NCBI GenBank assembly: GCA_030833445.1
Contig: JAURHD010000004.1
Span: forward strand, 121,586-185,585
Direction of reading: 5' to 3'
Length of the DNA stretch: 64,000 nt
DNA from: Cephaloticoccus sp.
GTDB taxonomy: Bacteria; Verrucomicrobiota; Verrucomicrobiia; Opitutales; Opitutaceae
Positions within the stretch are counted from its first letter, which is position 1. The number at the start of each line of letters is the position of its first letter. The position numbers and the translations under genes were made by a program. Under the pieces are notes generated by a model. That model did not search any database, was not told the origin of the DNA, and worked only from the letters and a program-made list of their open reading frames with translations. Below are positions 1 to 9,629 of this stretch, one piece after another.

Positions 1-80
1 CGTTGAAACACAATGTCGGCGGCGGAATTCGTCTCCAGCTCCATGCTCCCGAAAAGATCTGCTTGCGCGCCACTGGTCAT
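1..80 (-). CDS. 5' end of an unidentified gene running off the left edge
   Basis: Only 26 codons are in the window, reading MTSGAQADLFGSMELE and then NSAADIVFQ before the edge. The ATG overlaps the TGA of the upstream phosphatidyltransferase gene as ATGA, the usual sign of translational coupling, so it is very likely the next gene of the same leftward operon. Too little is visible to name a family. Confidence 0.55.
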   Translation of the reverse strand, partial: MTSGAQADLFGSMELETNSAADIVFQ

Positions 81-676
81 GACGGCACCGACTCCGCCTT
101 ACGATGATTGCGCCGCAATTTCAACGCGTGCCACAACGTGGGCACCTCGCCCTGATGCCAAGGGATAAGTAGGATCATCAGCAATTCCTCCACCCCCCCG
201 AGGATCTGCAAGGCCATCGCCCAATGAAAGGGCACCTCGGACCATTCACCGAGCAGGGGAACAAGCGACAAGGCACAACCCACCGCCGCCACCTTGGCGA
301 TCCAAGTATGATAGCACGGCGCGCGACCTAAACGCAGGAGACCATAAACGATCACGGCAAAGAACATGGTCAGGCCGGTCGCCACCCAAGGCAATTCACG
401 CCGCATGATATCGGGCCAAAGCAAAGCAATGCCGGCCAAGCCACCCATCAAGGTCAGGTAGTCAGCCGCACTGTCGAGTTTTCGGCCAAAATCCGATTCA
501 GCATGCAGCCACCGCGCAATCATCCCGTCGATTGCATCGGTCGCGAGTGCCACCGCCAGCACCACGGCAAACCACGGCTTGGATCCGGCGAAAGCCGCCA
601 TCAAGGCAGTTGGCATGAGGAGAATGCGCACCGCACTGAGCAAATTGGGCAGGGACGATTTGCTCGGAGCAACCAT
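77..676 (-). CDS. CDP-alcohol phosphatidyltransferase family membrane protein
   Basis: This integral membrane enzyme should transfer a phosphatidyl group from a CDP-alcohol to an acceptor alcohol in phospholipid synthesis. The complete CDP-alcohol signature DxxDGxxAR-x8-GxxxDxxxD is present near residues 46-71 (DAIDGMIAR, then GRKLDSAAD), and several hydrophobic segments follow. At about 199 residues it has the length of PgsA-type proteins. The ATG at 676 was preferred to an in-frame TTG at 703 because the TTG would overlap the upstream gene by 22 bases. It lies 5 bp after the phosphodiesterase gene and overlaps the next gene by 4 bp. The acceptor (glycerol phosphate, inositol or other) cannot be told from the motif. 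Confidence 0.85.
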   Translation of the reverse strand: MVAPSKSSLPNLLSAVRILLMPTALMAAFAGSKPWFAVVLAVALATDAIDGMIARWLHAESDFGRKLDSAADYLTLMGGLAGIALLWPDIMRRELPWVATGLTMFFAVIVYGLLRLGRAPCYHTWIAKVAAVGCALSLVPLLGEWSEVPFHWAMALQILGGVEELLMILLIPWHQGEVPTLWHALKLRRNHRKAESVPS

Positions 677-681
677 GAGGT

Positions 682-1119
682 CTATATACGCACCACTTCC
701 CAACGCGTCAACTTCCCGGCCGTCACCTCCAACCAGGCAAAACTGGGCGGGAGTCCGGCGCGCGGATTGCTAATACAACCGGGATTCAACCAGCGCACCC
801 CGCCAACCACCTCATCGCGCGGCAGGTGAGTGTGACCGTGGAGGACAACCTGCACCCCTTTGGGAGATCGGCTCGGCGGAATGTGGGTCAGGTAAAACTC
901 CAGTCCCTCGCGGGTGAGTTGCAAATCAATCGGCCAGCCCAGGTAACCGTCGCAGTTGCCCATGACTACGCTCAAAGGCGGACCGAGTTGCTCAAGTTCC
1001 ACCAGCACCATCGGATCGCAGACATCCCCAAGGTGCCAGATTTCATCCGCCCCGACCAACCGGTCGGGCAACGTGGACGGAATCCGGTCGTGGGTGTCGG
1101 AGATAACCGCAATGCGCAT
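682..1119 (-). CDS. YfcE/MJ0936-type metallophosphoesterase
   Basis: A small cytosolic phosphodiesterase of the calcineurin-like superfamily, 145 residues, the usual length for YfcE/MJ0936. The metal-binding motifs occur in order: SDTHD near residue 7, HLGDVCD near residue 29, GNCDG near residue 54 and HGHTHLP near residue 94, followed by NPGCISNPR as in YfcE. Such enzymes hydrolyse phosphodiester bonds in vitro; the physiological substrate is generally unknown. It is the first gene of the leftward group that continues with the phosphatidyltransferase, which gives no firm hint of substrate. Confidence 0.87.
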   Translation of the reverse strand: MRIAVISDTHDRIPSTLPDRLVGADEIWHLGDVCDPMVLVELEQLGPPLSVVMGNCDGYLGWPIDLQLTREGLEFYLTHIPPSRSPKGVQVVLHGHTHLPRDEVVGGVRWLNPGCISNPRAGLPPSFAWLEVTAGKLTRWEVVRI

Positions 1120-1137
1120 CTCCGGGAGTGAATCTCC

Positions 1138-2190
1138 TTAATGTTCTGAAATCCAGCAGAACGCGTAAACCGCCCCGTTTTCCTGCGTCAATGGCCGCGG
1201 CGCATCGGCCCCTTCACCGGTCGCGGACACCGTGAACAGTTGCGGGCGGTCATCCACGAAACTGACAAATGCCAGGATGTTCCCATCCGGACTCCAAGCC
1301 GGCCGGCCGCAGGTGCCTGGCAGTCGCGTGATCATCCGGAGATTTGTGCCATCAAGATTCACCACCGCCACTTGCGGCGGGCCTGCCGGGCCCCGGCGGA
1401 TAAAGGCCACCCGGGTTCCGTCCGGCGACAGCGCCGGCATGTCGGTTGAGCCATGCTTGTCGGCCGGGCTCAAAAAAAATTCCACCTGCACGCCACCGGC
1501 GATTTGCCGCAAACCGCTCCCATCGGGAGCGACGCTATACAAGCCGCCATCACGACGGATAAAGACGATCGTGCGGCCATCCGGGGTGAACTGCGGCCCA
1601 TAACAATCTGGATGATCGGGAGTCAGCACACCAGGTTCATCCTGATCCACGGCCATAACCAACAGCCGGTAGTCACGAGCCGGACCGGAAAACACCACCC
1701 GGGTAGCATTAGTATCCAGCGAAGCCATGTAGGTATAGCCGAATTCCGGAGCGAGCACCCGGGCGTCGCGACCATCGGCACCGGCCAACACTATCCTTCC
1801 CGTGGAGCCATTGGAGACCGTGTAAACCATCCTTGATCCATTCCGCGAAAGCTGGGCGCCAAAGGCACTACTCCAGCAGTTGGCCAAGCCGGCACCGGGC
1901 GCAATCACCTGCGCCTCGCGGCCATCACTATTGGCCCGGATGATTTGCCAGCGGCCCGCGTTCTCGGATTGCCAATAGATCCAGCGGCCATCCGGCCCGG
2001 CGATCGGATGTTCCGCCCGCGGGGCCACCATGGGCAGGGCCTCCCGATGCGAACCGTCGGTATTTATGCGCCACAACGCACTGGATAACGGCGGCGTCTC
2101 AACCCCGCCCGCCACGTCACGCGAATAATACACCCCCGGCCATGTGCGCACCGAGTATACCAACATGCCCGCGCGATGCGATATGGCCAT
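1138..2190 (-). CDS. PD40/TolB-like beta-propeller protein
   Basis: About 350 residues built of repeated PD40 (WD40-like) blades, visible as SPDGTRVAFIRR, SPDGNILAFVS and TPDGRTIVFIRR, with recurring LxxxNxDGxxxR strands. This predicts a six- or seven-bladed propeller like the C-terminal half of TolB. No signal peptide is obvious with the chosen start. The start is uncertain: ATG at 2190 leaves 63 bp to the divergent polymerase gene, whereas the longest reading (TTG at 2307) would overlap that gene by 54 bp; the sequence just upstream of 2190 (GGPLNQHVG) still resembles the first blade. No catalytic motif was recognised and the function is unknown. Confidence 0.7.
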   Translation of the reverse strand: MAISHRAGMLVYSVRTWPGVYYSRDVAGGVETPPLSSALWRINTDGSHREALPMVAPRAEHPIAGPDGRWIYWQSENAGRWQIIRANSDGREAQVIAPGAGLANCWSSAFGAQLSRNGSRMVYTVSNGSTGRIVLAGADGRDARVLAPEFGYTYMASLDTNATRVVFSGPARDYRLLVMAVDQDEPGVLTPDHPDCYGPQFTPDGRTIVFIRRDGGLYSVAPDGSGLRQIAGGVQVEFFLSPADKHGSTDMPALSPDGTRVAFIRRGPAGPPQVAVVNLDGTNLRMITRLPGTCGRPAWSPDGNILAFVSFVDDRPQLFTVSATGEGADAPRPLTQENGAVYAFCWISEH

Positions 2191-2253
2191 GCCCACATGC
2201 TGATTCAACGGCCCGCCGATTGACAGCGTTTTTCTCTTAACAAGACTCCACCC

Positions 2254-3579
2254 GTGCTGCGCGCGCTCGCCATCGATTTTAACTCCTATTTTGCTTCTGT
2301 GGAACAACAGGAGCGGCCGGAGCTGCGCGGTCAGCCGGTCATCATTGTGCCGGTGCTGGCGGAGACCACCGGGGCCATCGCCGTCAGCATCGAAGCGAAG
2401 AAGCTCGGACTAAAACGCAATGCCCGCATCGCCGAAGCCCGACGGCAATGCCCCGGCCTCGTGGTCGTGGAGGCCCGCCCGGAAGTTTACATCACCTATC
2501 ACCGGCGACTGAAAGCCGCCGTCGAAACCTGCGTGCCGGTCAAAAAAATCCAATCGATCGATGAGCTCGAATGTGAACTGACGGGCAGTCTCAAGGAGCC
2601 GAAAAACGCGCTGGCCTTAGCGCGCCGGATCAAGGCCGCCATCAAGCGCGAGGTGGGGCCCTGCCTGCGCAGTTCGATCGGCATCGGCCCCAACTGGTTT
2701 CTCGCCAAGCTGGCCTCCGATCTCGAAAAGCCCGACGGCCTCGTGCTATTCGATGAAGCAGACATCCCCGGCAAACTCATCGAGCGCGGCGTTGAGCTCA
2801 ACCAACTCACCGGCATCGGCGAGAACATGGAAAAACGCATCCGCCACGCGGGTATCCAGACCGTGGCCCAACTTTATGCTGCGAGCAGTGCGAAGTTGCG
2901 CGCGATCTGGGGCAGCGTGGAGGGCGCGCGGTTTCACGACTGGCTGCACGGGGGCCTGCAGGAACGCGCCCCCGCCAAGCACAGTTCCATCGGTCACGGC
3001 CACGTGCTGCCACCGAAACTGCGCAACCCCGAGGCTGCCCTCGGCGTCCTGCACCGCCTGCTGCAAAAGGCGGCCATGCGCCTGCGCAATGACGGTTACT
3101 TTGCCGGCGCCCTGCAACTCACAGCCAACTACCGGGACGGGCTGGCTTGGAGCGAAGATTGCCGTTTCAACGAAACCCAGGACACCCTCCACTTCACCAA
3201 AGTGCTCAATCAACTTTGGGCGGCGCGCCCGCGCGAATACCGCAAACAAGGTCCGCTGCAGGTGGGCATTGTTCTGCACCATCTGCTGCCCGGAACAGAC
3301 CACACGCCCGATCTATTCACCGCCAAACAGGAGGAAACCCGCACGCGAATGCTCTCTGCCGTGGATCACTTGAACAAGGCCTTCGGAAAAAATTCCGTCT
3401 ACTTTGGCGGCGCGCACGGCTCGACCGATTACGCCCCGATGCGGATTGCCTTTACGCGCATCCCGCAGCCCGAACTCGAGGAAATCGATCGCAGTATGGG
3501 TCGGCGTTTAAAACCGAAAAAGGTCGCGCCGACCCCGCCGGAAGCGCTCGACGAATTTCCGCCGGACGAATTGCAGTAA
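2254..3579 (+). CDS. Y-family DNA polymerase (DinB/Pol IV-like)
   Basis: A 441-residue translesion polymerase. The palm motifs are AIDFNSYFASVEQ (catalytic Asp8) and SIDE (Asp103, Glu104), followed by SSIGIGPNWFLAKLASD, the usual Y-family nucleotide and template contact region, then an HhH-like thumb (NQLTGIGENMEKRIRHAG) and a little-finger domain. The residues after SIDE (LECELTG) depart from the normal AYLD/VFLD. The C-terminal tail is rich in Pro and Lys and may carry a clamp-binding site. The start is a GTG. It is a stand-alone gene, divergent from the propeller gene, with no imuA or lexA beside it. Being a typical DinB or a diverged side branch are both possible. Confidence 0.85.
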   Translation: MLRALAIDFNSYFASVEQQERPELRGQPVIIVPVLAETTGAIAVSIEAKKLGLKRNARIAEARRQCPGLVVVEARPEVYITYHRRLKAAVETCVPVKKIQSIDELECELTGSLKEPKNALALARRIKAAIKREVGPCLRSSIGIGPNWFLAKLASDLEKPDGLVLFDEADIPGKLIERGVELNQLTGIGENMEKRIRHAGIQTVAQLYAASSAKLRAIWGSVEGARFHDWLHGGLQERAPAKHSSIGHGHVLPPKLRNPEAALGVLHRLLQKAAMRLRNDGYFAGALQLTANYRDGLAWSEDCRFNETQDTLHFTKVLNQLWAARPREYRKQGPLQVGIVLHHLLPGTDHTPDLFTAKQEETRTRMLSAVDHLNKAFGKNSVYFGGAHGSTDYAPMRIAFTRIPQPELEEIDRSMGRRLKPKKVAPTPPEALDEFPPDELQ

Positions 3580-3631
3580 TTTCAAGTGCCGCGGGATTGC
3601 CACCGCCGGGGTCAGTTGTTCAGCTCATCGG

Positions 3632-4762
3632 GTGCCCATCGATCCCGATCTGCCTGACCTGCCGGACGGCGCCTCTCTGACCGAAGGGGTAGCCGCCGAT
3701 GCCGTGGGCGCACAACTCGGTGAAAAACGCGGACCTCACACGGCCGGCCACACGCACTGTGAAAATTGCGGCACGGAGCTCAAGGGTCCCTACTGTCACC
3801 GTTGCGGCCAGCACGACTTCGACATCAACCGCTCCTTCACACACACGTTTCTCGAGGCGCTGGAAAATTTCTTCCATTTCGACACCAAGCTGTTTCGCAA
3901 CCTGATCGCGCTGTTGTTCCAACCCGGCCGGATGACCGCCGAGTTCAACGCGGGCAAGCGCGCCTCGCAGGTGCCCCCCTTCCGGCTCTACGTTTTTATC
4001 AGCATTCTCTTTTTCTTCCTCGCCTTCCTCGGCAAAGAATCGACTTCCCCGGTGTTCAAAACCGGCAAGTCCGACGGCCCCCGGGCCGGATTCACCGTGG
4101 ATGGAAAGCCGGTCAGTTGGGACCAACTTTTTGACGAGACCAAGGACGATCCTGAAGCCCAGGCCGCTTTGGAAAAACTGCGGAATGCCGCCGCAAAACT
4201 GGATACGGGGTTGGCCAAGGCCACCGGGCAATCAACTGAAACCAAGGAGACGGCGGAGGAAGAGCCCATCGAATTAGACTCGAAATCCAAGAAACCGTCA
4301 TCGGGCTGGGAACTGAAATTGGAGGAGAAGGGCCGCATGCTAACCACCGCGGAAGGCCAGCAGCACATGTTGCACGGATTTTTGGCGGCCATGCCCAAGT
4401 TGGTGCTGCTCTGCCTGCCGCTTTTCGCCCTGTATACGAGAGTCCTCTTTCGCAAGTCGGGACAGGTTTACCTGCAACATCTCGTGCTGGCTTTGCATTT
4501 CCACACCTTTGTCTATATCTGGCTGATGTGTAAGGATGGGTGGGTATTTCTGGCTTCATGGCCCTCCAGCACCCTAGGCGGGCTGGTCACAATAGCCTGT
4601 ATTTTATGGCTCGTGGTCTACCCTTTCCTGATGCTGCGCAAGCTCTTCGCCAATTCCTGGCTAATGACCATTTTAAAGACCTTGATGCTGGGATTTGCCT
4701 ACCTGCTGACCCTGGGCACCGGCTTCGTCATCACGGCGGTCATCGTCCTGCTGGCCATCTAA
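3632..4762 (+). CDS. DUF3667-type membrane protein with N-terminal zinc ribbon
   Basis: 376 residues starting at a GTG. A zinc ribbon CENCGTELKGPYCHRCGQ sits near residues 48-65, followed by the family's amphipathic region (FHFDTKLFRNLIALLFQPGRM) and a first membrane segment ending in YVFISILFFFLAF. A polar, acidic loop of about 130 residues follows, then four or so C-terminal membrane segments. This is the DUF3667 layout; the function of that family is not known. The gene stands between the polymerase and rpmH and has its own short upstream gap of 52 bp. Confidence 0.8.
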   Translation: MPIDPDLPDLPDGASLTEGVAADAVGAQLGEKRGPHTAGHTHCENCGTELKGPYCHRCGQHDFDINRSFTHTFLEALENFFHFDTKLFRNLIALLFQPGRMTAEFNAGKRASQVPPFRLYVFISILFFFLAFLGKESTSPVFKTGKSDGPRAGFTVDGKPVSWDQLFDETKDDPEAQAALEKLRNAAAKLDTGLAKATGQSTETKETAEEEPIELDSKSKKPSSGWELKLEEKGRMLTTAEGQQHMLHGFLAAMPKLVLLCLPLFALYTRVLFRKSGQVYLQHLVLALHFHTFVYIWLMCKDGWVFLASWPSSTLGGLVTIACILWLVVYPFLMLRKLFANSWLMTILKTLMLGFAYLLTLGTGFVITAVIVLLAI

Positions 4763-4886
4763 AATTCGGGGTTGATCGGTCGGCTGCGCCCCTTGACCGG
4801 AAAATTTGGCCACTACCTATGAAACCCTGCCCTTGACAGGGGCCCCACCGGCTGGCACTTCGGTCAACTCTTAATCAGTCAATTCC

Positions 4887-5024
4887 ATGCAACCCACCTT
4901 CCGTCCACATCGTCTAAAGCGCGCCCGCAAGATCGGTTTCCGCGCCCGTAAAGCCACTGCCGGCGGCCGCAAGGTCCTCGCCTCTCGTCGGGCCAAGGGC
5001 CGCAAGCGTCTGACCGTCGTCTGA
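4887..5024 (+). CDS. rpmH: 50S ribosomal protein L34
   Basis: A 45-codon gene. The product starts [20 protein letters not shown] and continues with [20 protein letters not shown], which is the L34 pattern with its very high Arg/Lys content and conserved RRAKGRK end. It opens the classical rpmH-rnpA-yidD-yidC series and lies 31 bp before rnpA. A TTGACA at 4833-4838 could be a -35 element, but no good -10 follows at the right distance. Confidence 0.95.
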   Translation: MQPTFRPHRLKRARKIGFRARKATAGGRKVLASRRAKGRKRLTVV

Positions 5025-5055
5025 GCAACGCGCTCCTCGCGCCCGGTGCCGCGTC

Positions 5056-5415
5056 ATGCGTTTACGCCCTGAGCAGCACCTGCGACGCCAGAGTGATTTC
5101 CGCCGCGTGCGGGAACACGGCCACCGGATCCATGGTGGCTTTTTTACGCTTTGGTGGCTCCCCCGTGAGGATCCGCCACCGCCATTGCGTCGCGTCGGAG
5201 TCGTCGCCTCGATTGCCGCCGTCGGTCATGCCGTGCTGCGCAACCAAGCCAAGCGGCGTTTGCGCGAACTCTTTCGCCGGCATCAAGAACTGGTGCCGCC
5301 GGGTGGCGATCTGCTCTTGGTCGCCAAACACGCCTTGATCCGCCAACCTTTTCCCGTGGTCGAAGAGCGCTTCATTGCCACCTGCACCCATCTCACCACC
5401 CTGACTCATGCCTGA
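5056..5415 (+). CDS. rnpA: Ribonuclease P protein component
   Basis: The basic protein subunit of RNase P, which helps the RNA subunit bind pre-tRNA 5' leaders. The 119 residues are the normal length. The family signature [15 protein letters not shown] (RNxxKRRxRE) is at about residues 62-76, and the N-terminal [13 protein letters not shown] element is present. It follows rpmH by 31 bp and overlaps yidD by 8 bp, as in most bacteria. The RNA component (rnpB) is not in the window. Confidence 0.95.
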   Translation: MRLRPEQHLRRQSDFRRVREHGHRIHGGFFTLWWLPREDPPPPLRRVGVVASIAAVGHAVLRNQAKRRLRELFRRHQELVPPGGDLLLVAKHALIRQPFPVVEERFIATCTHLTTLTHA

Positions 5416-5752
5416 AACCACGCCTCATGCCTTCGCTTGGCTCACCGGTCTGCCGGTGCGGGTGTTGCTTGGTTTGGTGCGTTTGTATCAGCGCGTGATT
5501 TCACCGGTGCTGCCGGCAATTTTCGGTCCCGCCTGCGGTTGCCGGTTCAGTCCTACTTGTTCGCATTACGCGGCCGACGCCCTGCGGGTTCACGGCGCCG
5601 CATATGGCACTTGGCTGGCCGTGAAACGACTCCTCAAGTGCACGCCGCTGCATCCCGGCGGGAATGATCCCATGCCGCCCGCAAAGCGGCGCCCTGCCTG
5701 CTCCCGCGTAAATTCCCGATCTGCCACCACTCAATCACTTTCCCATGGATAA
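5408..5752 (+). CDS. yidD: YidD membrane protein insertion efficiency factor
   Basis: A 114-residue protein with the YidD core: an amphipathic N-terminal helix with [11 protein letters not shown], the cysteine cluster [13 protein letters not shown], and [13 protein letters not shown]. YidD assists YidC/Sec-dependent membrane insertion at the inner leaflet. The roughly 25 residues after GGNDPMPP are family-variable. It overlaps rnpA by 8 bp and yidC by 8 bp, so the three genes are probably translationally coupled. Confidence 0.93.
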   Translation: MPETTPHAFAWLTGLPVRVLLGLVRLYQRVISPVLPAIFGPACGCRFSPTCSHYAADALRVHGAAYGTWLAVKRLLKCTPLHPGGNDPMPPAKRRPACSRVNSRSATTQSLSHG

Positions 5753-7565
5753 GAAGAACCTCACCATTGGCGTCGCGCTGCTCCTGGCCGCCTTCGCGAG
5801 CATGTATTTCAGTTCAAAATCGGTGCCACCGCGGGCGGTCTCACCGACCCCGGTGCCGACGACGGTCCAGTCGACTCCGGTCGTTACCGGCGAAACGGCC
5901 ACGCCAAATGCCGCCACCCCGACCTCAACGGCAACGATGCCAGCCAACCGGTCCGAAATCAGCGCCCTCGCCTCGAACCGCGCGGGTGCCACGACCAATC
6001 TCTTGGTCAACAATTTCGTCGAGGTGCGCCTCAGCAATTATGGCGGTGCAATCCGCGAAGTCGCCCTGCGCAAATTCGCCGAGACTCTCGGTTCCGCCGA
6101 ACGCTACACCTTTAATGCGCCGCGCATCGACCCGATGCTCGGCATTGTGGACTTGCCGGGCTTGGGTGCGGAAACATCGTTCGACCTCGTTTCCCAAAAC
6201 GGCAAGGAAGTCGTCTACCGCGCCGTGCTCGACGGCCGCATCGAAGTCACCCGCCGCTATTTCCTGCCCGACGGTTCCGAACCCGGCACCGATCCTTACC
6301 AGCTGCGTCACGAAACCACGTTCCGCAATCTGACCGACCAGATCCTGCCGCTGCCCAAACTGGCCCTCAGTCTCGGCACCGCCTCACCGGTTAGTGAGAC
6401 GGTCTACGGCCAAGAGATCACCACGGCCTACTCTGATGGCAAGGACCAGCATTTCACCAAACACACCGAGTTGCAAGGCGGCGGATTTCTGGCCATGATC
6501 GGCATCGGTTCACGCGAGCCCGTCCCCTCCATCACCAAGGTGAGTGCGATTACCTGGGCCTCGTTGAGCAACCAGTATTTCACCAGCATCCTGACCCCCG
6601 ATGCCGCCGGTGTTGGTATGATCACCCGCCGCGTGCCGCTGCCGGCTTTTGAGGATGCGCCCAACCGGGCGGTTTTCGGTCTCAGTGCCGAGGCTCTGTT
6701 CGACCTGCAGACGCTAGGCCCCCAAGCCGAAACCACGGTGGCCATGAGCCTGTATGTGGGGCCGCGCGAATATCGCCGCCTTGCCAACGGCGACGTCTTC
6801 AAAGCCGACCAAGACAAGGTAATGGACTTCGGTTTCTTCAAATTCTTCAGCCAGATCCTGCTCACCATGATGAATTGGGTCCACGGTTGGATGGCCGGCA
6901 TCTCGCCTACCTGGGCTTGGGGTTGGTCGGTGGTCATCACCACCCTGATCCTCAAGACGGTGTTCCTGCCACTCACCCTCGCCGCCTCCAAATCGGGCAA
7001 ACGTATGCAGAAAATTCAGCCCGAGATGAAGGAGCTGCGCGAAAAATTCAAAGATGACCCGAAGAAGATGCAGGCAGCCACGATGGACTTGTTCAAACGT
7101 CACCGCGTGAATCCAATGGGCGGCTGTCTGCCGATTCTGGTCACCATGCCGTTCTTCTTCGGCTTCTTCGTGATGTTGCGCAGCGCGGCCGAGTTGCGCT
7201 TCGAATCCTTCCTCTGGGCCAATGATTTGGCCTCTCCGGATACGGTCGCGCACATCTTCGGTTTTCCAGTTAACATCATGCCGATCCTAATGGGTGCCAC
7301 GATGATCTTCCAGATGAAGCTCACGCCGCAGCCCACGGTGGACAACGCCCAAGCCAAGATCTTCAAGTTCATGCCTTGGATGTTTACGCTGTTCTGCTAC
7401 AACTTCTCCTGTGCGCTCGCGCTCTACTCCACGGTCAACGGTCTCTTCACCATCGGCCAGCAGCTCATCATCAATCGCATGAAAGATGATGTGGTTCCAG
7501 TAGCCACTCCGGCTCCGACCGGGCGCAAGACCGTGAAGAACGTTACTCCCCGCAAAAAGAAATAA
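5745..7565 (+). CDS. yidC: Membrane protein insertase YidC
   Basis: 606 residues of the Gram-negative type. An N-terminal signal-anchor helix ([19 protein letters not shown]) is followed by a Thr/Pro-rich linker, a large periplasmic P1 domain to about residue 340, and the conserved five-helix insertase core from about residue 360. The core contains [20 protein letters not shown], the cytoplasmic coiled hairpin ([12 protein letters not shown]) and [20 protein letters not shown]. The C-terminus is short and basic. It inserts and folds inner-membrane proteins with or without SecYEG. It overlaps yidD and ends 12 bp before the YebC gene. Confidence 0.97.
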   Translation: MDKKNLTIGVALLLAAFASMYFSSKSVPPRAVSPTPVPTTVQSTPVVTGETATPNAATPTSTATMPANRSEISALASNRAGATTNLLVNNFVEVRLSNYGGAIREVALRKFAETLGSAERYTFNAPRIDPMLGIVDLPGLGAETSFDLVSQNGKEVVYRAVLDGRIEVTRRYFLPDGSEPGTDPYQLRHETTFRNLTDQILPLPKLALSLGTASPVSETVYGQEITTAYSDGKDQHFTKHTELQGGGFLAMIGIGSREPVPSITKVSAITWASLSNQYFTSILTPDAAGVGMITRRVPLPAFEDAPNRAVFGLSAEALFDLQTLGPQAETTVAMSLYVGPREYRRLANGDVFKADQDKVMDFGFFKFFSQILLTMMNWVHGWMAGISPTWAWGWSVVITTLILKTVFLPLTLAASKSGKRMQKIQPEMKELREKFKDDPKKMQAATMDLFKRHRVNPMGGCLPILVTMPFFFGFFVMLRSAAELRFESFLWANDLASPDTVAHIFGFPVNIMPILMGATMIFQMKLTPQPTVDNAQAKIFKFMPWMFTLFCYNFSCALALYSTVNGLFTIGQQLIINRMKDDVVPVATPAPTGRKTVKNVTPRKKK

Positions 7566-7577
7566 CCCCCTCCGGCC

Positions 7578-8330
7578 ATGTCAGGACATAGCAAATGGTC
7601 CACCATCAAGCGCGCGAAGGGCGTCACGGACGCCCGTCGTGGAAAAATATTCTCGCGCCTCTCGCGCGACATCACCCTCGCAGCCAAGGCCGGCGGCGGT
7701 GACCCCGATGGCAACGCCCGCTTGCGCACGGTTCTCCTTCAAGCCCGCAACGCCAACATGCCGTCGGATAACATTGAGCGCGCCATCAAGAAGGGCACCG
7801 GCGATCTGCCTGGCATGGTGTTCGAGGAAATGACCTACGAAGGTTACGGCAGCGGCGGAGTCGCCTTCATCGTCAAGGTTACCACCGACAACAAGACCCG
7901 CGCCGCGCAGGAAGTGCGCGCGACCTTCAACCGGGGTGGCGGCAACCTCGCCCAAAACGGCGCCGTCGCCTTCCAGTTTCTCCATGCCGGCCAGTTCCTG
8001 ATCGCCAAGGATCAGATCACGGAGGACCGCCTGATGGAAGTCGCCCTCGAGGCCGGGGCCGACGACGTCATCACCAGTGCGGACGGATACGAAGTGCGCT
8101 GCGACCTCCACCAATTCGACAAGGTCATCCACGCTTTGGAAGATGCCGGCATCAAAACCGAAAGCGCCGAAATCAGTTATATTGCCACCACCACGATTCC
8201 GGTGACGGATGTCGGCACCGCCAAATCCATCATCAAACTGCACGAAGCCCTCGACGCGCTGGAAGACGTGCAGGCTGTGTTTTCCAACGAGGAAATGGAC
8301 GAGGCCACCACCACCGCCGCGCACGAATGA
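7578..8330 (+). CDS. YebC/PmpR/TACO1 family protein
   Basis: 250 residues. The N-terminal signature GHSKWSTIKRAK is at residues 3-14, followed by KIFSRLSRDI, ARLRTVLLQARNANMP and ERAIKKGTG, all diagnostic of the family. The family has been described as transcriptional regulators and, for TACO1/YebC members, as translation factors that help ribosomes through difficult stretches; the sequence does not decide between them. It starts 12 bp after yidC and probably belongs to the same transcript. Confidence 0.92.
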   Translation: MSGHSKWSTIKRAKGVTDARRGKIFSRLSRDITLAAKAGGGDPDGNARLRTVLLQARNANMPSDNIERAIKKGTGDLPGMVFEEMTYEGYGSGGVAFIVKVTTDNKTRAAQEVRATFNRGGGNLAQNGAVAFQFLHAGQFLIAKDQITEDRLMEVALEAGADDVITSADGYEVRCDLHQFDKVIHALEDAGIKTESAEISYIATTTIPVTDVGTAKSIIKLHEALDALEDVQAVFSNEEMDEATTTAAHE

Positions 8331-8439
8331 CGCGCAGGGTCGCCGAGGCGTTCAGTCGCCGGACCTACGCCACTTTACGTAGTTTGTATGACCCGACCAT
8401 CGCTTGCCCCGCACCCTTGAGGGTGGTCCACTGAATCCC

Positions 8440-9627
8440 ATGCCCTCTGGAACCACGAACATTGAACCTATGCTCCCTGCCGAATCCGGCAGCGTAGGCT
8501 TGGTCGTGCCGCGCGATTTTACCTACGATCAGTCATTCTCTTTCAAGAGCGGCCAGACGTTGCCGGGGTTTACCCTGCGGTTCGAGACCTACGGAGAGCT
8601 CAACGAGACCTGTGATAATGCGATCTTGATCTGCCACGCCTTGAGCGGGGATCATCATTGCGCCGGGCGCCACACGCCCGAGGACCGCAAGTCCGGTTGG
8701 TGGGACAACCTGATCGGCCCAGGCAAGGCGGTGGATACAAACCGCTTTTTTGTCATTTGCTCCAACTGTCTTGGCGGCTGCTCCGGTTCGACTGGACCCT
8801 CCTCCACCAATCCGACCACGGAACAACCCTACGGCACCCAGTTTCCCTTTGTCACCATCCACGACATGGTGCGGGCGCAAAAACTCCTGATGGATCATCT
8901 GGGCGTGCGCACCCTGCACGCCGTCATTGGCGGATCGATGGGCGGCATGCAGGCAATGCTGTGGGCGATTCTCTATCCTTCGTTCGTGCGCCGCCTGTTG
9001 GCGATGGCGACCACCGCCCGGGAAGGCGCGCAAGCCATCGCGTTCAACGAGGTCGGTCGCCAGGCCATCATGCAGGACCCGGCTTGGAACAAAGGCGATT
9101 ACACCCAGGAGGGCGGACCGCGCGTCGGCCTCGCGATCGCGCGCATGATGGCGCACATCACCTATCTTTCCGACGCTTCCATGGATCGGAAATTTGGCCG
9201 CCGCAAAAAAGCCCAGGCCGCCAACGGCGACGCCTACACCTTTGACATGCAGTTCGAGGTGGAAAGCTACCTGCGCTACCAAGGCGAAAGTTTCATCAAC
9301 CGATTCGACGCCAACTCCTACCTCTACATCACGCGTGCCTTGGATCAATTCGATCTGGGTCACGCCTACGGATCACTCGAGGCGGCCTTCGCCCCGGTCA
9401 AGGCCGAGACGCTGGTGGTCGGGTTCACGAGCGACTGGTTGTTCCCGCCCGAGCAGAACCGCAACATCGCCCTCGCCCTCCTGCGCGCCGGAAAGTCCGC
9501 CAGCTACGCGGAACTCTCGACCGACCTTGGCCACGATTCCTTCCTGCTCGAATCCGAGGAACTTTACGCCCTCGTGCGCGGTTTCCTGGAACGCACCCAC
9601 GAACCGATCGTGGATTTTTCCATCTGA
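8440..9627 (+). CDS. metX: Homoserine O-acyltransferase (MetX type)
   Basis: Alpha/beta-hydrolase enzyme that acylates homoserine, the entry into methionine synthesis. The nucleophile elbow GGSMGG carries Ser at about residue 166; the Asp is in FTSDWLFPPEQ and the His in DLGHDSFL near the C-terminus. The NPTT and GWWDNLIGPGKA segments match MetX. About 395 residues from ATG 8440; ATG 8470 and an upstream TTG at 8404 are alternatives, and no clear ribosome-binding site decides. metW follows after 2 bp. The 109 bp upstream contain only short imperfect hairpins; I could not fit a known SAM riboswitch. Acetyl versus succinyl specificity is not settled by eye. Confidence 0.93.
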   Translation: MPSGTTNIEPMLPAESGSVGLVVPRDFTYDQSFSFKSGQTLPGFTLRFETYGELNETCDNAILICHALSGDHHCAGRHTPEDRKSGWWDNLIGPGKAVDTNRFFVICSNCLGGCSGSTGPSSTNPTTEQPYGTQFPFVTIHDMVRAQKLLMDHLGVRTLHAVIGGSMGGMQAMLWAILYPSFVRRLLAMATTAREGAQAIAFNEVGRQAIMQDPAWNKGDYTQEGGPRVGLAIARMMAHITYLSDASMDRKFGRRKKAQAANGDAYTFDMQFEVESYLRYQGESFINRFDANSYLYITRALDQFDLGHAYGSLEAAFAPVKAETLVVGFTSDWLFPPEQNRNIALALLRAGKSASYAELSTDLGHDSFLLESEELYALVRGFLERTHEPIVDFSI

Positions 9628-9629
9628 CC

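Noticed and set aside
4763..4886. A chromosome origin beside rpmH, as in many bacteria
   Set aside because: No dnaA gene, no cluster of DnaA boxes and no AT-rich unwinding region is present.
8331..8439. A SAM or SAH riboswitch before metX
   Set aside because: Only a short ACCC-TTGA-GGGT hairpin and weak pairings are visible; none of the known aptamer cores could be fitted by eye.
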